This document shows positions 1 through 10,839 of a stretch of DNA of 64,000 nucleotides, piece after piece (positions within the stretch are counted from its first letter, which is position 1; each line of letters begins with the position of its first letter). A program made the translations under genes and the position numbers. The DNA comes from Aselliscus stoliczkanus. Its lineage: Eukaryota > Chordata > Mammalia > Chiroptera > Hipposideridae. The notes under the pieces were generated by a model, which had not been told where the DNA came from, made no database searches, and worked only from the letters and a program-made list of their open reading frames with translations. The DNA is taken from positions 122,748,434 through 122,812,433 of the forward strand of contig CM066727.1 in NCBI GenBank assembly GCA_033961575.1, read 5' to 3'.

Positions 1-30
1 ATCCATCCATCCATCCATCCATCCATCCAT
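1..30. repeat. (ATCC)n microsatellite at the window edge
   Basis: Perfect ATCC units fill the first 30 bases and are cut by the window boundary, so the true array may be longer. Confidence 0.95.
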
Positions 31-1129
31 CTTATTTCTCTATCATTTCTTTTCACAAAGGAGTATGATTTCTTTGATGCCCTAAGCTTATTGAAATCTG
101 GCCCTTCTATATTTTATCTAATGATCCAGCAAAGATATTTTGTTTTGCTTCTTCTCTCTTCTATTATAAATGATTGCTCTATAGTTCAAACTCCTTTGAA
201 AAAGCTTGGTTTTTTTTTCTGATTAGTTTTAAAAAAACAGTCCTACATAAAAGATCAATCTGAAAATACATGTGATGATAAAATATGTTCAAATCTATCT
301 TATTGGGTCCATTAAATATGATACATCTTAAGTCTGTATGTTCTAAGACTTTAAGAAAGAATGAGGAAACTGGAGTTTATGTAACCACTATAAGAGGTGT
401 TAGGTACCTATAAAAGTAATTACAATTCATATTCATCATAGTCTTCTGAGGTACATTTATTCTTTTACTTTTAGGAATTTGTTCCTTGTAATACTTCAAA
501 TCAAATGTACAGTTAGAAATTGATTTCATGCCCACTTGATTCCAAGTCCTCTCCTCTCTATTATCCTGTCGCTTGTGATTTATTCCCATGTTCCCTTTCT
601 GTGCAGATATCATACCTTTACTCCAATACGTTAGAAATGAGATCAGAATGGATTAGAAAATTGAATGTAGTTTTAGCAATGGAGATCGTTATTATGTCTT
701 AATAATAATTGAAAAGGAAAAACAAGTAAAAAATGAGGATATACTGGAAAGAACAATGAACAAGCCAAGGTTAGAAGCTCAGTGCACTGTGTGACAGGGG
801 AAGAAGTTAAATAACTTCTCTGAAGTATATTTTCTTAAATGAAAAATTAACATCTGAGGTGTATGTTTGACATGAAGACTAAATGTGATATATATGTGAA
901 AGTGGCTGGATCAATAAATTGTTTCTTTCCTTCTCCTATGAGTTTTGCCTTCCTTACCTGAAAATTGACAGGACTGAATTAAGTACTTTCTGAATCCCTT
1001 GCTGGGTTTAATATTTTCTGCAATGGCACCATAAATATCTCCTATTAAGGAAACTACTTATTTGGGTATAGATCAGTGAAATTCTCAAGTAAGTGTAGAA
1101 CTTGTGGAAGCTTTAAAAATACTAATTCT
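31..1129. other. Unassigned AT-rich sequence
   Basis: I see no coding frame, RNA gene or repeat that I recognise here. Short open frames lack any family resemblance or splice context. Confidence 0.5.
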
Positions 1130-2110
1130 AATTCACTTATTCATTAGTTTAATATATATTTATTGACTATATTTTATATGACAGAGACGGGTGAGATACT
1201 AAAAAAATGGACAAGGTCATGTGTTGTTTTTTTTATGCTTAAGCAACTTACAGGGTCTTTTTTGGTGTAGTAGTGGTATGGAAATTGCTAATTATAAATT
1301 AACATGGTATGTAATATTTTAGAAGGTGAATATAAGAAGCTACGAACACAGAAAAGTAATTAACATGGCTTTAGAGTGAAGATTTTGCAACAAGGTAACA
1401 TCGAAGCTGCATTTGAAAGATGAGGTATTTGCACTGATGATTGAAGGGGTAAAGGGCTTTCCTGGGAGAAACACTATGCCCAAAGGTACAGAAGCAAGAA
1501 AGAACATGGTGTGCTTGGAGAAAGGCTAGAAGGATGGAGCGATTGGAATGTTGGGTGCACATCTCGATAAAAAATGAAAACTGACCTTTATTGCCCTACT
1601 GAAAACTAAAATCCTCATTCTGTAAGTAATGAGGAATCATGAGAGTAAGGAAGAAACATTGTTTTACCCAATACAATGTCATTATTAGGTCTCTGGTTTA
1701 GAAAGATAATCATTGACAGTGTAGAAGATGAAATGATAAGAGGAGAGGCAAAATTCATTAGAGGAGAGCCAATTCATTAGTTACTATGAATGAGACATGT
1801 TGAAGATTGAATTAAGGCAAAAACAATGGAGACAGAGAGGAAGAGATGAATTCAGGAGATATTTGGGAGGTGGAGTTTTACCTGATTGAATATAAGTAGT
1901 AGAAGACAGGGAGAGGGTGTCACTTGATTACCAGATTTCTAATTTGAACACTAGGAGTGGGTGCTGGGTGCAGAACTGAAAATAGAGAATACAAGTGGGT
2001 AGACTGAAGAAGGATAAGGTTGAGTTTAGACTTGGATATGTTCAGTTCAAGGTGTTGATTGGATACCTAGGTGGAGCTGCTCAGGAGTCAGTAGTGTTAC
2101 ATATTGCTTG
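1130..2110 (-). mobile_element. L2 LINE relic, antisense
   Basis: The plus strand opens with an eroded antisense L2 tail (ATTCACTTATTCATTAG, then a TTTATTGACTA stretch). It continues with the antisense of the L2 3' coding part, for example the area near 1460-1520 that in L2 precedes 'aaaggcacagaggcatgaaag'. The later part (about 1850-2090) matches the antisense L2 text around 'ggtgttgattggatacctaggtgg'-like wording. It is heavily diverged with no usable frame, and its ends are approximate. Confidence 0.55.
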
Positions 2111-2409
2111 ATTGCCAAAACAAGCTCTCCATTCATCTTCTCCATTAGACCACCTCTACATCATGGCAAATAATGAAATTTTCATTATCTCTTTTTGTCC
2201 TCTGTGGGTACAAATAGGAAGACCTCTCCCTCAGTCCTACTCCCAGGACTTTATTTATGTACAGGCTTCTTCCCCAGGAAAGAGTATTTGTAGGAGCTAT
2301 GGCTCCTATGAAAAGGGCCAGGCTCAGAGGGTTGGGCAGTATCAGGGTCAGAGGCTGATGCAAGCATACCCTAGGGATGTAAAAAGCTATCAATAAAACC
2401 TTCATGTAG
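2111..2409. other. Unassigned sequence between L2 and MLT1
   Basis: I recognise nothing here. Open frames exist on both strands, but neither resembles a known protein. Confidence 0.4.
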
Positions 2410-2715
2410 TGGCTTTAAAGCATGTCCACAAATTATTTGAAACATTTCCTACCTCACTTTGAAGTCTAATCCTCCTCCCCTTGAATGTAGGCTGGTTTTA
2501 TTGACTAGCTTCTAGCAAATAGAAAGTAGCACGAGTGATGCTGCCTGCATGCCTTCTGAGATCATATATGATGATTCAGCTTCTACCAGGCTCCCTCTAT
2601 CTGTCAGGACATTCACCTTGAGAGTCCCAAGCTAATATAGAATAAGTAAGTAATCCTGAAACTGCCATGCTGGAGAGACCATGTAAAGAGTCCAACAGAC
2701 ATACAAAAGCTAAGA
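2410..2715 (+). mobile_element. MLT1-type MaLR LTR, 5' part
   Basis: The stretch CCCTTGAATGTAGGCTGG, followed by TTGACTAGCTTCTAGCAAAT and AAGTAGCACGAGTGATGC, follows the MLT1 LTR consensus as I recall it. The matching 3' half is at 3509-3745, so one LTR was split by the insertion between them. It is an old solo-LTR type relic with no internal retroviral sequence visible. Confidence 0.6.
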
Positions 2716-3508
2716 TTTTGATGATCAGTTCCTATGTATGTAGATTTTTTCCCACATCACCAAGCAATTCAATAACATCTGGGTTTGTACAATACAACTG
2801 AATTCTGGCAGTTATCTACCCAGAGATAGCATCAGATTTCATAGGTTAAGGGTTCAGGCCTACAAAACTGCCCCCTCTTCAGACATCAATTACAAGTCCA
2901 GGTTGACACCTGTGCTTCTGATCGACTGGTTATAGACTGGAGGTTCCAATGACTCCTCTTTGGGCTCAATTTGCTAGAGCAGCTCACAGAACTCAGGGAA
3001 ATATTTTACTCACTAGATCACCAGTTTCTTGAAAAAGGCTATATAACTCAGGAACAGTCAGATGGAAGAGATGCACAGGGCAAGGTATGTGGGAAGGAGT
3101 GCAGAGCTTTCTTGTTCTCTGGGCACTCCACTCTTCCCAAATCTCCACGTGTTCACTAACCCAGAAACTTTCCAAACCCTGTTCTTTGGGTTTATATGGA
3201 AGCTTTATTACATAGGCATGACCGATTAAAACACTGGCCATTGGCGATTGAACTCAACTTTCAGCCCATCTCCCCTCCATGCCACTCCAGGGTAGGATTG
3301 AAAGTTCCAATCTTCTAATCAAAGTTGATTCCCTTCGCAACCAACCCCCATCTTTAGGTGCTTTATAAAAGTCACCACATTAACATAATGAAAGACCCAT
3401 CCTCATCTATTGCTCTCAACAAAGGAAATTCCAAAAGTTTTAGTTCTGTGCCAGGAAGAGGATGAAGACCAAATATATACATTTCTTACTATAAATCAGG
3501 ATATCCCA
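2716..3508. mobile_element. ERV1-type LTR relic inserted in MLT1
   Basis: This is a long LTR-like block with phrases typical of a mammalian class I ERV LTR: GGTTATAGACTGGAGGTTCC, TGGGCTCAATTTGCTAGAGC, CAGATGGAAGAGATGCACAG, CCTTTGGGTTTATATGG and GTGCCAGGAAGAGG. It sits exactly where the flanking MLT1 halves would otherwise join. No gag, pol or env remains. The subfamily and the exact ends are uncertain; it could be a composite of two LTR pieces. Confidence 0.55.
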
Positions 3509-3745
3509 GAAGCCCAATGCCATTTCACTGTCTGAGTCTTCCAGTATCAACCATCAGACGCCTGAGGAAGGAAGCCTGCAGATGAATCCAGCCCTTAGCC
3601 TTCACATTTTCCCAGCTGCCACTGTGTGGAAATAGAGCAGTTCTACCTAAGCCCAGTAGAAATTGCAGCTTCATAAGCAAAATACATTTTGTTGTTTAAA
3701 CTACTACGGGGGTGATTATGATTGAACACTCTACAAAGTCGTGCT
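3509..3745 (+). mobile_element. MLT1-type MaLR LTR, 3' part
   Basis: CCAGTATCAACCATCAGACG and the closing TTTTGTTGTTTAAACTACTA correspond to the recalled MLT1 3' half ('atcaaccgccagacatg' and 'ttgttgtttaagccacta'). Same strand and family as 2410-2715. Confidence 0.6.
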
Positions 3746-3967
3746 CCATCATAACTTAACCTAAGAAGTATTTTACTTATTGATACAGGTTCAACCTTTA
3801 TTCATTTTGCTCTCAAACTTTCAAAACTGTCCAAGATCTTAATCAATGCCAATTTATTAAAATCTCATGTTCTATTCTACAGCATCAGCAAACTCTTGGT
3901 AGCCTTTCATTCTTATATCCAACCAAATTGCTTATCCACACTGGCCTTTCCTCATCCTTCAGCCATA

Positions 3968-4092
3968 TTAACACTTTGTAAGCGGGCATAAAAAGCTATA
4001 TGACGAGTTTACTCGTTTCCCACATACACTTTGTAATTGGGCATAAAAAGCTATATGATGAGTTTACCCGTTTCCCACGTACAATGTGTTAA
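3968..4092. mobile_element. TTAA-bounded MITE with internal 55-bp duplication
   Basis: The element starts TTAACACTTTGTA and ends TACAATGTGTTAA, a 13-bp inverted repeat with one mismatch whose outer four bases are TTAA on both sides. The interior is two direct copies of a 55-bp unit (3971-4025 and 4026-4080) differing at about six positions; each contains CATAAAAAGCTATATGA. TTAA ends are the hallmark of piggyBac target sites, and small non-autonomous piggyBac relatives are known in mammals. There is no transposase frame. The piggyBac assignment is inferred from the ends alone. Confidence 0.55.
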
Positions 4093-4199
4093 GACCTTTT
4101 TAGATATTAGACATGTTGACTTTTAAAGGATTTAGCCCACATAATATAAAACATAATAAATTTTACTCATAGTCCATGTTCAACATTGTTCATAGTCTG

Positions 4200-4382
4200 T
4201 TCTCAACAGAGCTGATAGAGTAGTCCTTTCAAAACCCAAGTTTGATCATGTCACTCACTCCTCTGCTCAGAATCCTCCAGTGGTTCTCACTCTAATGTGG
4301 ACTAAATGGCAAAGACTTTATAAAAGGCCATGTGTTGTCTGGTCTTTTGTTATTCTCCAACCTCATTTCCCATACTTCATAT
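4200..4382 (+). mobile_element. L2 LINE relic, upstream part
   Basis: TTTGATCATGTCACTCACTC then CTCAGAATCCTCCAGTGG is the typical L2 3' coding phrase. The L2 resumes at 5084 after an L1 insertion. Confidence 0.7.
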
Positions 4383-4522
4383 CTTTTTCTCCAGCTTTAC
4401 TGAGATTTCATTGACTTACAACATTGTGTAAGTTTAAGATATACATCATGATTTTATACATGTCTGTTGCAAATGAGTACCACAATAAGGTTAGTTAGCA
4501 TTTCCATTGCCTCACATAATTA

Positions 4523-4568
<46 letters not shown>

Positions 4569-5083
4569 CAAGAACATTTATTCTCTTAGCAACTTTTGAA
4601 TATATAATACAGGATTGTTAACTATAATCACTACACTGTACATTAGGTGAACTTACTCATCTTATAATTGGAAGTTTGTAACATTTGACCAACATCTCCC
4701 CCACCCACAACCTCTGGCAGCCACCAATCTATTCTCTGTTTCCATGAGTTTGGCTTTTAAGATTCCACGTAGGTGATATCATACAATATTTGTCTTTCTC
4801 TGTCTGATTTATTTCACTTAGCAGAATTCCCTCAAATATGTTGTCCCAAATGACAATACTTGCTTTGTTTTTATGGCTGAGTAATACTCCATTGTATGTG
4901 TGTGTATATATGTGTGTGTAATATATATCACATTTTCTTTGTCCGTTCATCTGTCAAAGGACACTGAGTTTGTTTCTATGTCCTGACTATTATGAATAGT
5001 GCTGCAATGAACATAGGGGTGCAGATATCTCTGTGAGATAATGATTTCATATCCTTTGTCCTCCTGCCTTGATAGATCCTGTT
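4383..5083 (-). mobile_element. L1 3' end (5'-truncated), antisense, inside L2
   Basis: The reverse strand reads the end of L1 ORF2 and its 3' UTR. The last ORF2 codons lie at about 4729-4950 on the minus strand and include the conserved block SEINQTEKDKYCMIS. The plus strand shows the matching antisense phrases TTTATTTCACTTAGCAGAAT and TAATACTCCATTGTATG. A GT repeat has expanded inside the 3' UTR. Flanking L2 pieces on the same strand show that it inserted into an L2. Confidence 0.85.
4525..4567. repeat. (GT)n microsatellite
   Basis: About 21 uninterrupted GT units within the L1 3' UTR relic. Confidence 0.97.
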
Positions 5084-5490
5084 AGAGCCACCTTGGCCTC
5101 CTAGATGTTTCTCAGGCACTTCTGACTTGCTCTTGATTCTGGACATTGCTTCTGTGTTAGCCTCTCCCTGGAACTCTCTCCCCAAATATTTGTAGGGTGA
5201 ATGGCCTCACTTCCTTGAAGCCTTTCCTCAACCAAACCTTCCTTAAACATCCATTTAAATGCAAATCCATCTCTATTCATTTTCTCTGCTTTATTTTTCT
5301 CCATAGTACTCACTATCTTCTAATATATTATAGAATTGGCGCATTTTATTTTCTGTTTCCCTCTCATGCACCAGTATGTAAGCTTTTTGATGATAGGAAA
5401 TTTTGTCTTTTGTGCTCATTTCTAGATCCTCAGCATCTGGAATGGTGCCTGGTACTTGGGAGGCATGCTGAATGAATGAATGAATGAACC
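5084..5490 (+). mobile_element. L2 LINE relic, 3' end
   Basis: Continuation of the L2 at 4200-4382: CCTGGAACTCTCTCCCC, then TTGAAGCCTTTCCTCAACC, then ATGGTGCCTGGTACTTGG, closing with the tandem TGAATGAATGAATGAA tail typical of L2 ends. Confidence 0.75.
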
Positions 5491-5715
5491 TTGAAAAGTT
5501 CATGGGCCAAAGTACAGTGCTTCTGGCGTCTAGTGAATAAATGGCCCTGCATTCTGTTCCTTCTCTCCTTTGTGCTGTTCGCAGTTTTAGAACATCACTT
5601 TTGCAGCCTATTTGTAGCAAGTGGGGAAACAGTTCTTTTTCCCAGTCAGCTTTATGGAAGGAAATCAGTCACATGCTCTCCATCATCCCACTTTCTCTCT
5701 TTATTTCAGTAAGGG

Positions 5716-6086
5716 AGTTTTATGGGCTGACTTGTGTCACCCCCAAATTTATATCTTGATATTCTAACCCCAGTACCTCAGAAAGTGACTGCGTTTTAAG
5801 ACAGGTCTTTAAAGAGATAATTAAGATTAAATAAAGTCATTAGGATGTGTCCTAACCCAGTATGACTGGTGTCCTTATAAGAAGAGGAAATTTGGACACA
5901 GGTACACACAGAGGAAGACCATGTAAAGAGACAGGCAAGGAGGGATGCCCTCAGAAGAAACTAACCATGTTGACACCTTGACCTTGAACCTCCAGCCTCC
6001 AGAATTGTGAGGAAATAAATTACTGTTGTTTAAGCCACCCAGCCAGTGGTACTTTTTAATGGAAGTGCTTGCAAACTAATACAGGA
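5716..6086 (+). mobile_element. MaLR (MST/MLT1-like) LTR
   Basis: Sense MaLR phrases in order: GGGCTGACTTGTGTCACCCC, GGTGTCCTTATAAGAAGAGG, CCAGCCTCCAGAATTGTGAG, and the end TTGTTTAAGCCACCCAG followed by GCAAACTAATACAG. A near-complete solo LTR. The AGGAAATAAA polyadenylation-like signal is still visible around 6012. Confidence 0.75.
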
Positions 6087-6310
6087 GAGGACTTGGGAAG
6101 TGCTAGGGGCACTGATATGTTAATGAACGTGACACAAGCAGAGAGAATGACGTGTGTGCTGATGAGAGCTGGAAGAGAAGGCGCTCTCTTGAATCTCTCT
6201 GACCTTAGCTGCGTTTTGTGGCAGCAATTCTGTAAGAGTCTGTATGGGGGAGTGAAGAGAGAGGAGAAATAAAGAAAAGAAGCCATTTAGTCCTCTTGGG
6301 ATAAATAAAG

Positions 6311-6360
<50 letters not shown>

Positions 6361-7185
6361 GTATTATTATGCTGATCTTACGTTACTTTAAATTAAACAT
6401 CTTTTCATTCTTTTTAACATTTTATTTAACTAGGTCAGAAAGACCAGGTTAAATAGAAAAAAACAAAAAAAACAAAAAAACTCTTAGGCTTGTGTTTTTT
6501 GTCGTATTTCTCCTCTCTCTTCACTTAGGTGACAGAGAATACTGACCAGACGAAAGTATCTTTGGTTCACAGTAAATCACAAGTAGCTTTGTTTTTTCCT
6601 CTTATGATCAGATATACATAAATATCAAAACAAAATTGCCTGTGCAATAGAGGGTACACAAAAATACTAAGAAAGAACAGAATATATAATATATTGTTTT
6701 TACCTACTTCTAGTTATCTCAGGATCATCAGGCTCCTTATAAGTTGCAGTGCTCATACCACACCCCAATTTGGTAGCAAAGTGGCCCTGCCCTTAGCTAT
6801 CAAATGATGGATCTGAAAGATTGAGGTCAAACAGCATGGACTAGAAGGCAAGATAAGGACTGTCGTTAGCAAGAAAATAGATAGCTGCAAACGCCCTGAG
6901 TGCACAGTAACCTCATGTTTGCACTGGAAGGTTATTATCCATCAGCTGTATGCTTTGGGAATGAACTGAGAAGGACAGATTCTCGTTTTCCCCAAACAAG
7001 TCAGCAAGAGCCAAGAAAGAAGCAGGGCACTAATATTCCCCATAAGATGTGATTTCTTATGCATCTATCTGGTCTATTTCCAGAATGGACTGGTGCTTTG
7101 ATAATAATACATCAATTTGGAGTAGGGGTTAGATGGTAATAAGGATAGACATTATTATTTTAAAATCTGAATGGCTAAAGAGTCT
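6087..7185. other. Unassigned sequence with a TG repeat and A-rich patch
   Basis: Apart from the TG array (6313-6358) and an A-rich interrupted patch at about 6448-6481, I recognise nothing. Confidence 0.45.
6313..6358. repeat. (TG)n microsatellite
   Basis: About 23 uninterrupted TG units. Confidence 0.97.
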
Positions 7186-7540
7186 TATTCAGTTTGGGCT
7201 GCTATAACAAGATACCATAGACTGGGTGGCTTAAACAACAAACATTTATTTCTCAGTTTTAGAGACTGGAAGTCCCAGACCAAGGTGTCAGTGTGGTCAG
7301 GTTCGGGTGAAGCCTGCTTTCCTGGTTTAGAGACAGCCATCTTCTGGTAGTGTCCTTATATGACACAGAGACAGGAGGAGCTCTGGTTACTCTAAGGACA
7401 CTAATTGTATGTATGAGGGTTCCATTCTCATGACCTAATTACTTCCCAAAGGCCTCATCTCAAAGAACTATCACACTGGGGACTAGGGTTTCAACATATG
7501 AGTTTTGGGGGGTTCACAACCATTCAGTCCACAGCAAGTC
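7186..7540 (-). mobile_element. MaLR (MST/MLT1A-like) LTR, antisense
   Basis: The plus strand shows the LTR end in antisense: GGGCTGCTATAACAAGATAC, CTGGGTGGCTTAAACAAC, and later CTCATGACCTAATTACTTCC and TTTCAACATATGAGTTTTGG. These match the reverse complement of MSTA/MLT1A. Confidence 0.8.
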
Positions 7541-8785
7541 TTCACTAACTGAGGCACCTAATGAAGTGTATATCCTGTCAGCCACCTATTAAATGGAAAT
7601 CTATAGGTCTCTTACTTTTCTCTGTCTCTGAAGTCATTTATGAGTATTGACTATTGATTGATTGTCCCTCTATCCCCCGTGTGGGGGAGAACACTATTTA
7701 AAGACACATTAGGCAGAATTCTGATTTTTAAGCACTTTAACGTCAATTTGGGGAGAGGGCATACATATCCAAGAAAAAAAATTGTTCCTTTTCCCACTCC
7801 TCTCTTTTCTTCCTCCTCCTCCAACTTCATCCCCATCTTTTCCCATGGAAGCTGTCAAAGGCTGTAAGGTACATTTGGCTTAATCAGCTGGATTCAACAT
7901 TACTCATCTAGTTAACATTGATTAGTTTGAAGGTGTGCTCCTTTTCTTTCTAGGCCATTTCCAATAACACTGCTTATTGCACCACAGACAAACCGAGCAA
8001 GACAAGAGAAACCTGGGACTCACTCTTGATTTGCACTGATATCAGCCAAGAGTCTTAGTTTCGTGCTCATGGCTTGCTTCAGAATTGTTTTTGAGCCCTG
8101 TGCTCATTTGTGTCTTTTCGTCGAAGCCACATATTTTACAAGAAAGTAATTGCAGGTAAGTAGCTGAAAGGAAAGAGCATTTTGGAAGGGTTAGACCTAA
8201 ACACATACCTGAAAAAAGAAGGATATAAAAGTAAATCTAGATGTTATTTCAACCCAGAGATATGTGTAGGCAAACATCTAGACATTATATTTTTCTGATT
8301 TTTTAATTATTGGAGAGTGAGAACTACTTATGTTCTTAGAAGGACTGTGAGCTGGTGGCACACTTTTCATCTAACAACACAATTCCTTCTGGTGAATATG
8401 GGAGTGAGCTGCCTGCCATTGATCTTTGTTGGGCACTGGAAGGCATATCTGACAATTACTTTAGAGCTTGTTTCTGAGAATAAAGGCCCTGATTGATATG
8501 TTGTAGTGCATTAGAAAAAAGGTAGAGAAACTAATAATGTTCACTGAACTTTGTTATCCAGACTTTGTGCAAGATTTTTCAACATTAAGAATACCTAAAA
8601 ATACATTTTAGATTGAAATCATATTTTGCATTTTATATAGTTCAAATATGGTTGACTATTGGCAATTTCACATGCTTTAACCTAATATCATCCTCATGTT
8701 TAATGACGAAAACACACCAGTATATACTTCCTCTGTTCCCTGTCCACTCCCCCAGCTTCCCATCCAAGCTTCCCACTTCATAGCA
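7541..8785. other. Mostly unassigned sequence
   Basis: No repeat recognised except a short TCCTCCTCC run near 7812. It contains the possible non-coding exon listed at 7954-8155. Confidence 0.4.
7954..8155 (+). other. Candidate non-coding exon (strong splice-site pair)
   Basis: A pyrimidine-rich acceptor (CTCCTTTTCTTTCTAG) ends at 7953 and a near-consensus donor (GCAG followed by GTAAGTAG) starts at 8156, bracketing 202 bases. All three plus-strand frames contain stops, so it cannot be an internal coding exon. A 26-codon frame starts at an internal ATG and closes before the donor. If used, it would be a 5' UTR or long non-coding RNA exon. Chance splice-site pairs are common in DNA of this length and I have no transcript evidence. 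Confidence 0.25.
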
Positions 8786-8965
8786 TAAAGCAATTGTTCT
8801 CAAACTTCGGAGAGCAGGGCTTGTTAGAAAACAGATTGCTGGTCTCCAACCTCAGTGTCTCTGATTTAGTAGCTCTGGAGTGGGACCAGAGATACTGAAT
8901 TTCTAACAAGTACTGAGTGATGCTGCTGCTGCTGGCCCAGGATCACACCTTGGGAGCCACAGATA
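8786..8965 (+). mobile_element. MER5A-like hAT MITE
   Basis: ATTGTTCTCAAACTTCGG near the start and TTTCTAACAAG, GTGATGCTGCTGCTGCTGG, then CACCTTGGGAGCCAC at the end track the MER5A consensus, which has ends CAGTGGTTCTCAAA and TTTGAGAACCACTG. The right terminal repeat is eroded. Confidence 0.65.
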
Positions 8966-9480
8966 CAGATGAGTGACATCCTCAATTATGCACCTTTACG
9001 CCCTACTTTTTCTTTCCCCCTTTGGTCTCCAACACAATACTAAATATCTAGATTTCCTTTAAAAATATTTTCCAAACCTGATGCCATTTTCACTTACCCT
9101 CTATTTATATTTCATTGTACATAATGCATAAAACAGAAAGTAGCACCTTAATTTTAAAGACCACAAAATTTTCTATTTAAAGAAACATAATTCCAGAAAA
9201 ACTATTTCATAGATTATGTAATACTAAAAATCTAAAAGTTAAAGTATGGGAAGCTGAGGGAGGTGCAAAAGAGTAACTAAAGGTTGGTAGTTGGGTAGGA
9301 TTATGCGCTAGAGATTCATGCATCTAATCTGAGGTTATACTAATTCTCCCTTCAAGTCCTTCCCACTACTGAGATTCTATGAGCCAAAATGCACAGAGTA
9401 AAAGCAGCAGGGAAGGATTATCTCCACTTTATAGATAAAGTAACAGATTCAGAGGAGTAAAATGGTTTTCCAATGGCTGG
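8966..9480. other. Unassigned sequence
   Basis: Nothing recognised. Confidence 0.4.
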
Positions 9481-9860
9481 TCTGTGGAAGAACCCAGTTA
9501 GGGTGTTAAAAGATAAACTGGGGCATACTAAACATTTTAAAAGTTTATGTGAGCGAAAATTGATTCCAATCTGGCAGTGCCAAAATGGAAGTGGTTAGGA
9601 GCCAGGAGAATGACTTTTATACAGAAGGTGCAGAAGCAAGTAAAATAAATTATTTGATTAGCCAATAGCTTAAAGCCTACTCAGCTATTTGTAATTGGTT
9701 TTCTTTTGCATTTTGATTTTGTAAACTTCAGACATTTACATATTGATTTTGGTTTGCTTACAGAGGACACCATGGCATTAGAGTCACTGAGTCTAATAGT
9801 TTTCTTGCCTCATCAGTTTATCAGGGGTTAGGGCATACCTCAGAGTGTGTCAGAGGGGTA
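9481..9860. mobile_element. Possible ERVL-type LTR relic
   Basis: Phrases such as GGAGCCAGGAGAATGACTTT, TTTTGTAAACTTCAGACATT, TTTTGGTTTGCTTACAGAGG and TTATCAGGGGTTAGGGCATA look like a dispersed mammalian LTR that I half-remember. I cannot name the family or fix the ends. Confidence 0.35.
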
Positions 9861-10513
9861 ACAGCATAAGAGATGGGGACACATTACATATTTTGTCTTA
9901 TTCATCTGATTTCCTCTCACTTTCACCCATATTCAAACAAATACATTAGGAACAAATAGAAAATGCTATTTTGTTTATGATTTACCAAAAATCTCTAAAA
10001 ATTTGGCATGGACAATCCAGGTAGCCATCAGATGCTCTGGCTATTTTCTAGTAAATGCTTGGGTCTTCAGAAACACCACTATTTTTGTTTGAAGCACAAA
10101 CAGTATCTTCCTCACAGCTTACTCTTGTAAACTCTCCCAAGGACCTGAAAGGACTGTTTTTCTCTTTTTGTTTCCCTGTGTCCTTGTACTTATCTCTCCT
10201 TCTCTTTCATGCTTTATCTCACCCATTTTCTTTGTTCCTGCCTTTATGACACCAACTTTGCTTTAATTCATCCAGCCACTTTCTCTGTGTGTTTGCCACT
10301 TTAATGAATGTGAAATGCTTCTTCATTTTCTTCACTTATCAGGACTTTCCCTAAAGGTTTTGGTGGACTTTGCCCTAAATGGGAAGTGGTGGTAATTGTT
10401 TTTGCTCATTCTGAAGAACTCCTTGGGAATGCCAAAGAGATGTTAATACTATTCAGCATTTACAAAGGACAAAACTGCTAGAGAAATTTATTAGTAGGCA
10501 ATTACTTATTCTT
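9861..10513. other. Unassigned sequence
   Basis: Nothing recognised. A C/T-rich stretch at 10150-10245 gives an open frame by base composition only. Confidence 0.4.
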
Positions 10514-10521
10514 AAAACTTT

Positions 10522-10645
10522 GGGCCGGCAAAGTGGTGCGGTGGTTAAACGCTGGCTTGAGAAGCCAGCGGCCCCGGTTCGGGTCTCACATATGAGGGCC
10601 AGTGACACTGCCCTCAAAAAACAAAACACAACAAAAATAAAAAAA
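10522..10645 (+). mobile_element. Short bat tRNA-derived SINE, copy 1
   Basis: It starts GGGCCGGCAAAGTGG (A-box region), carries the hairpin GCTGGC-TTGAGAA-GCCAGC that mirrors a tRNA anticodon arm, a B box (GGTTCGGGTCTC), the tail module GGGCCAGTGACACTGC and an interrupted A-rich tail. Target-site duplications AAAACTTT lie at 10514-10521 and 10642-10649. Pol III-type non-coding element mobilised by L1. Confidence 0.92.
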
Positions 10646-10649
10646 CTTT

Positions 10650-10810
10650 GAGTGACCCCAGTGGTCATTCCTCCTGTGAGAACTGCCCTGCACTGCCTGG
10701 ACAAGTTACTTTATACCTATGAACTTTGGCTTTCTTACCTGTAAAAGGGTGATAGTAATACTTCTCACAGAATTGTTATCAGGGTAAAATGAAAAAATAT
10801 GCTTCAATTG
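10650..10810 (+). mobile_element. MIR SINE fragment
   Basis: GACAAGTTACTTTATACC, then CTTACCTGTAAAAGGGTGAT and a degraded 'gttgttatcagggtaaaatga' match the MIR core and 3' part in sense. Confidence 0.65.
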
Positions 10811-10839
10811 TCTGTTGTTATTATCCTCCAGAATAGCAT

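Noticed and set aside
10522..10600. tRNA gene candidates in GGGCCGGC elements
   Set aside because: They carry tRNA-like A and B boxes, but target-site duplications, poly(A) tails and multiple copies show that they are SINEs, not tRNA genes.
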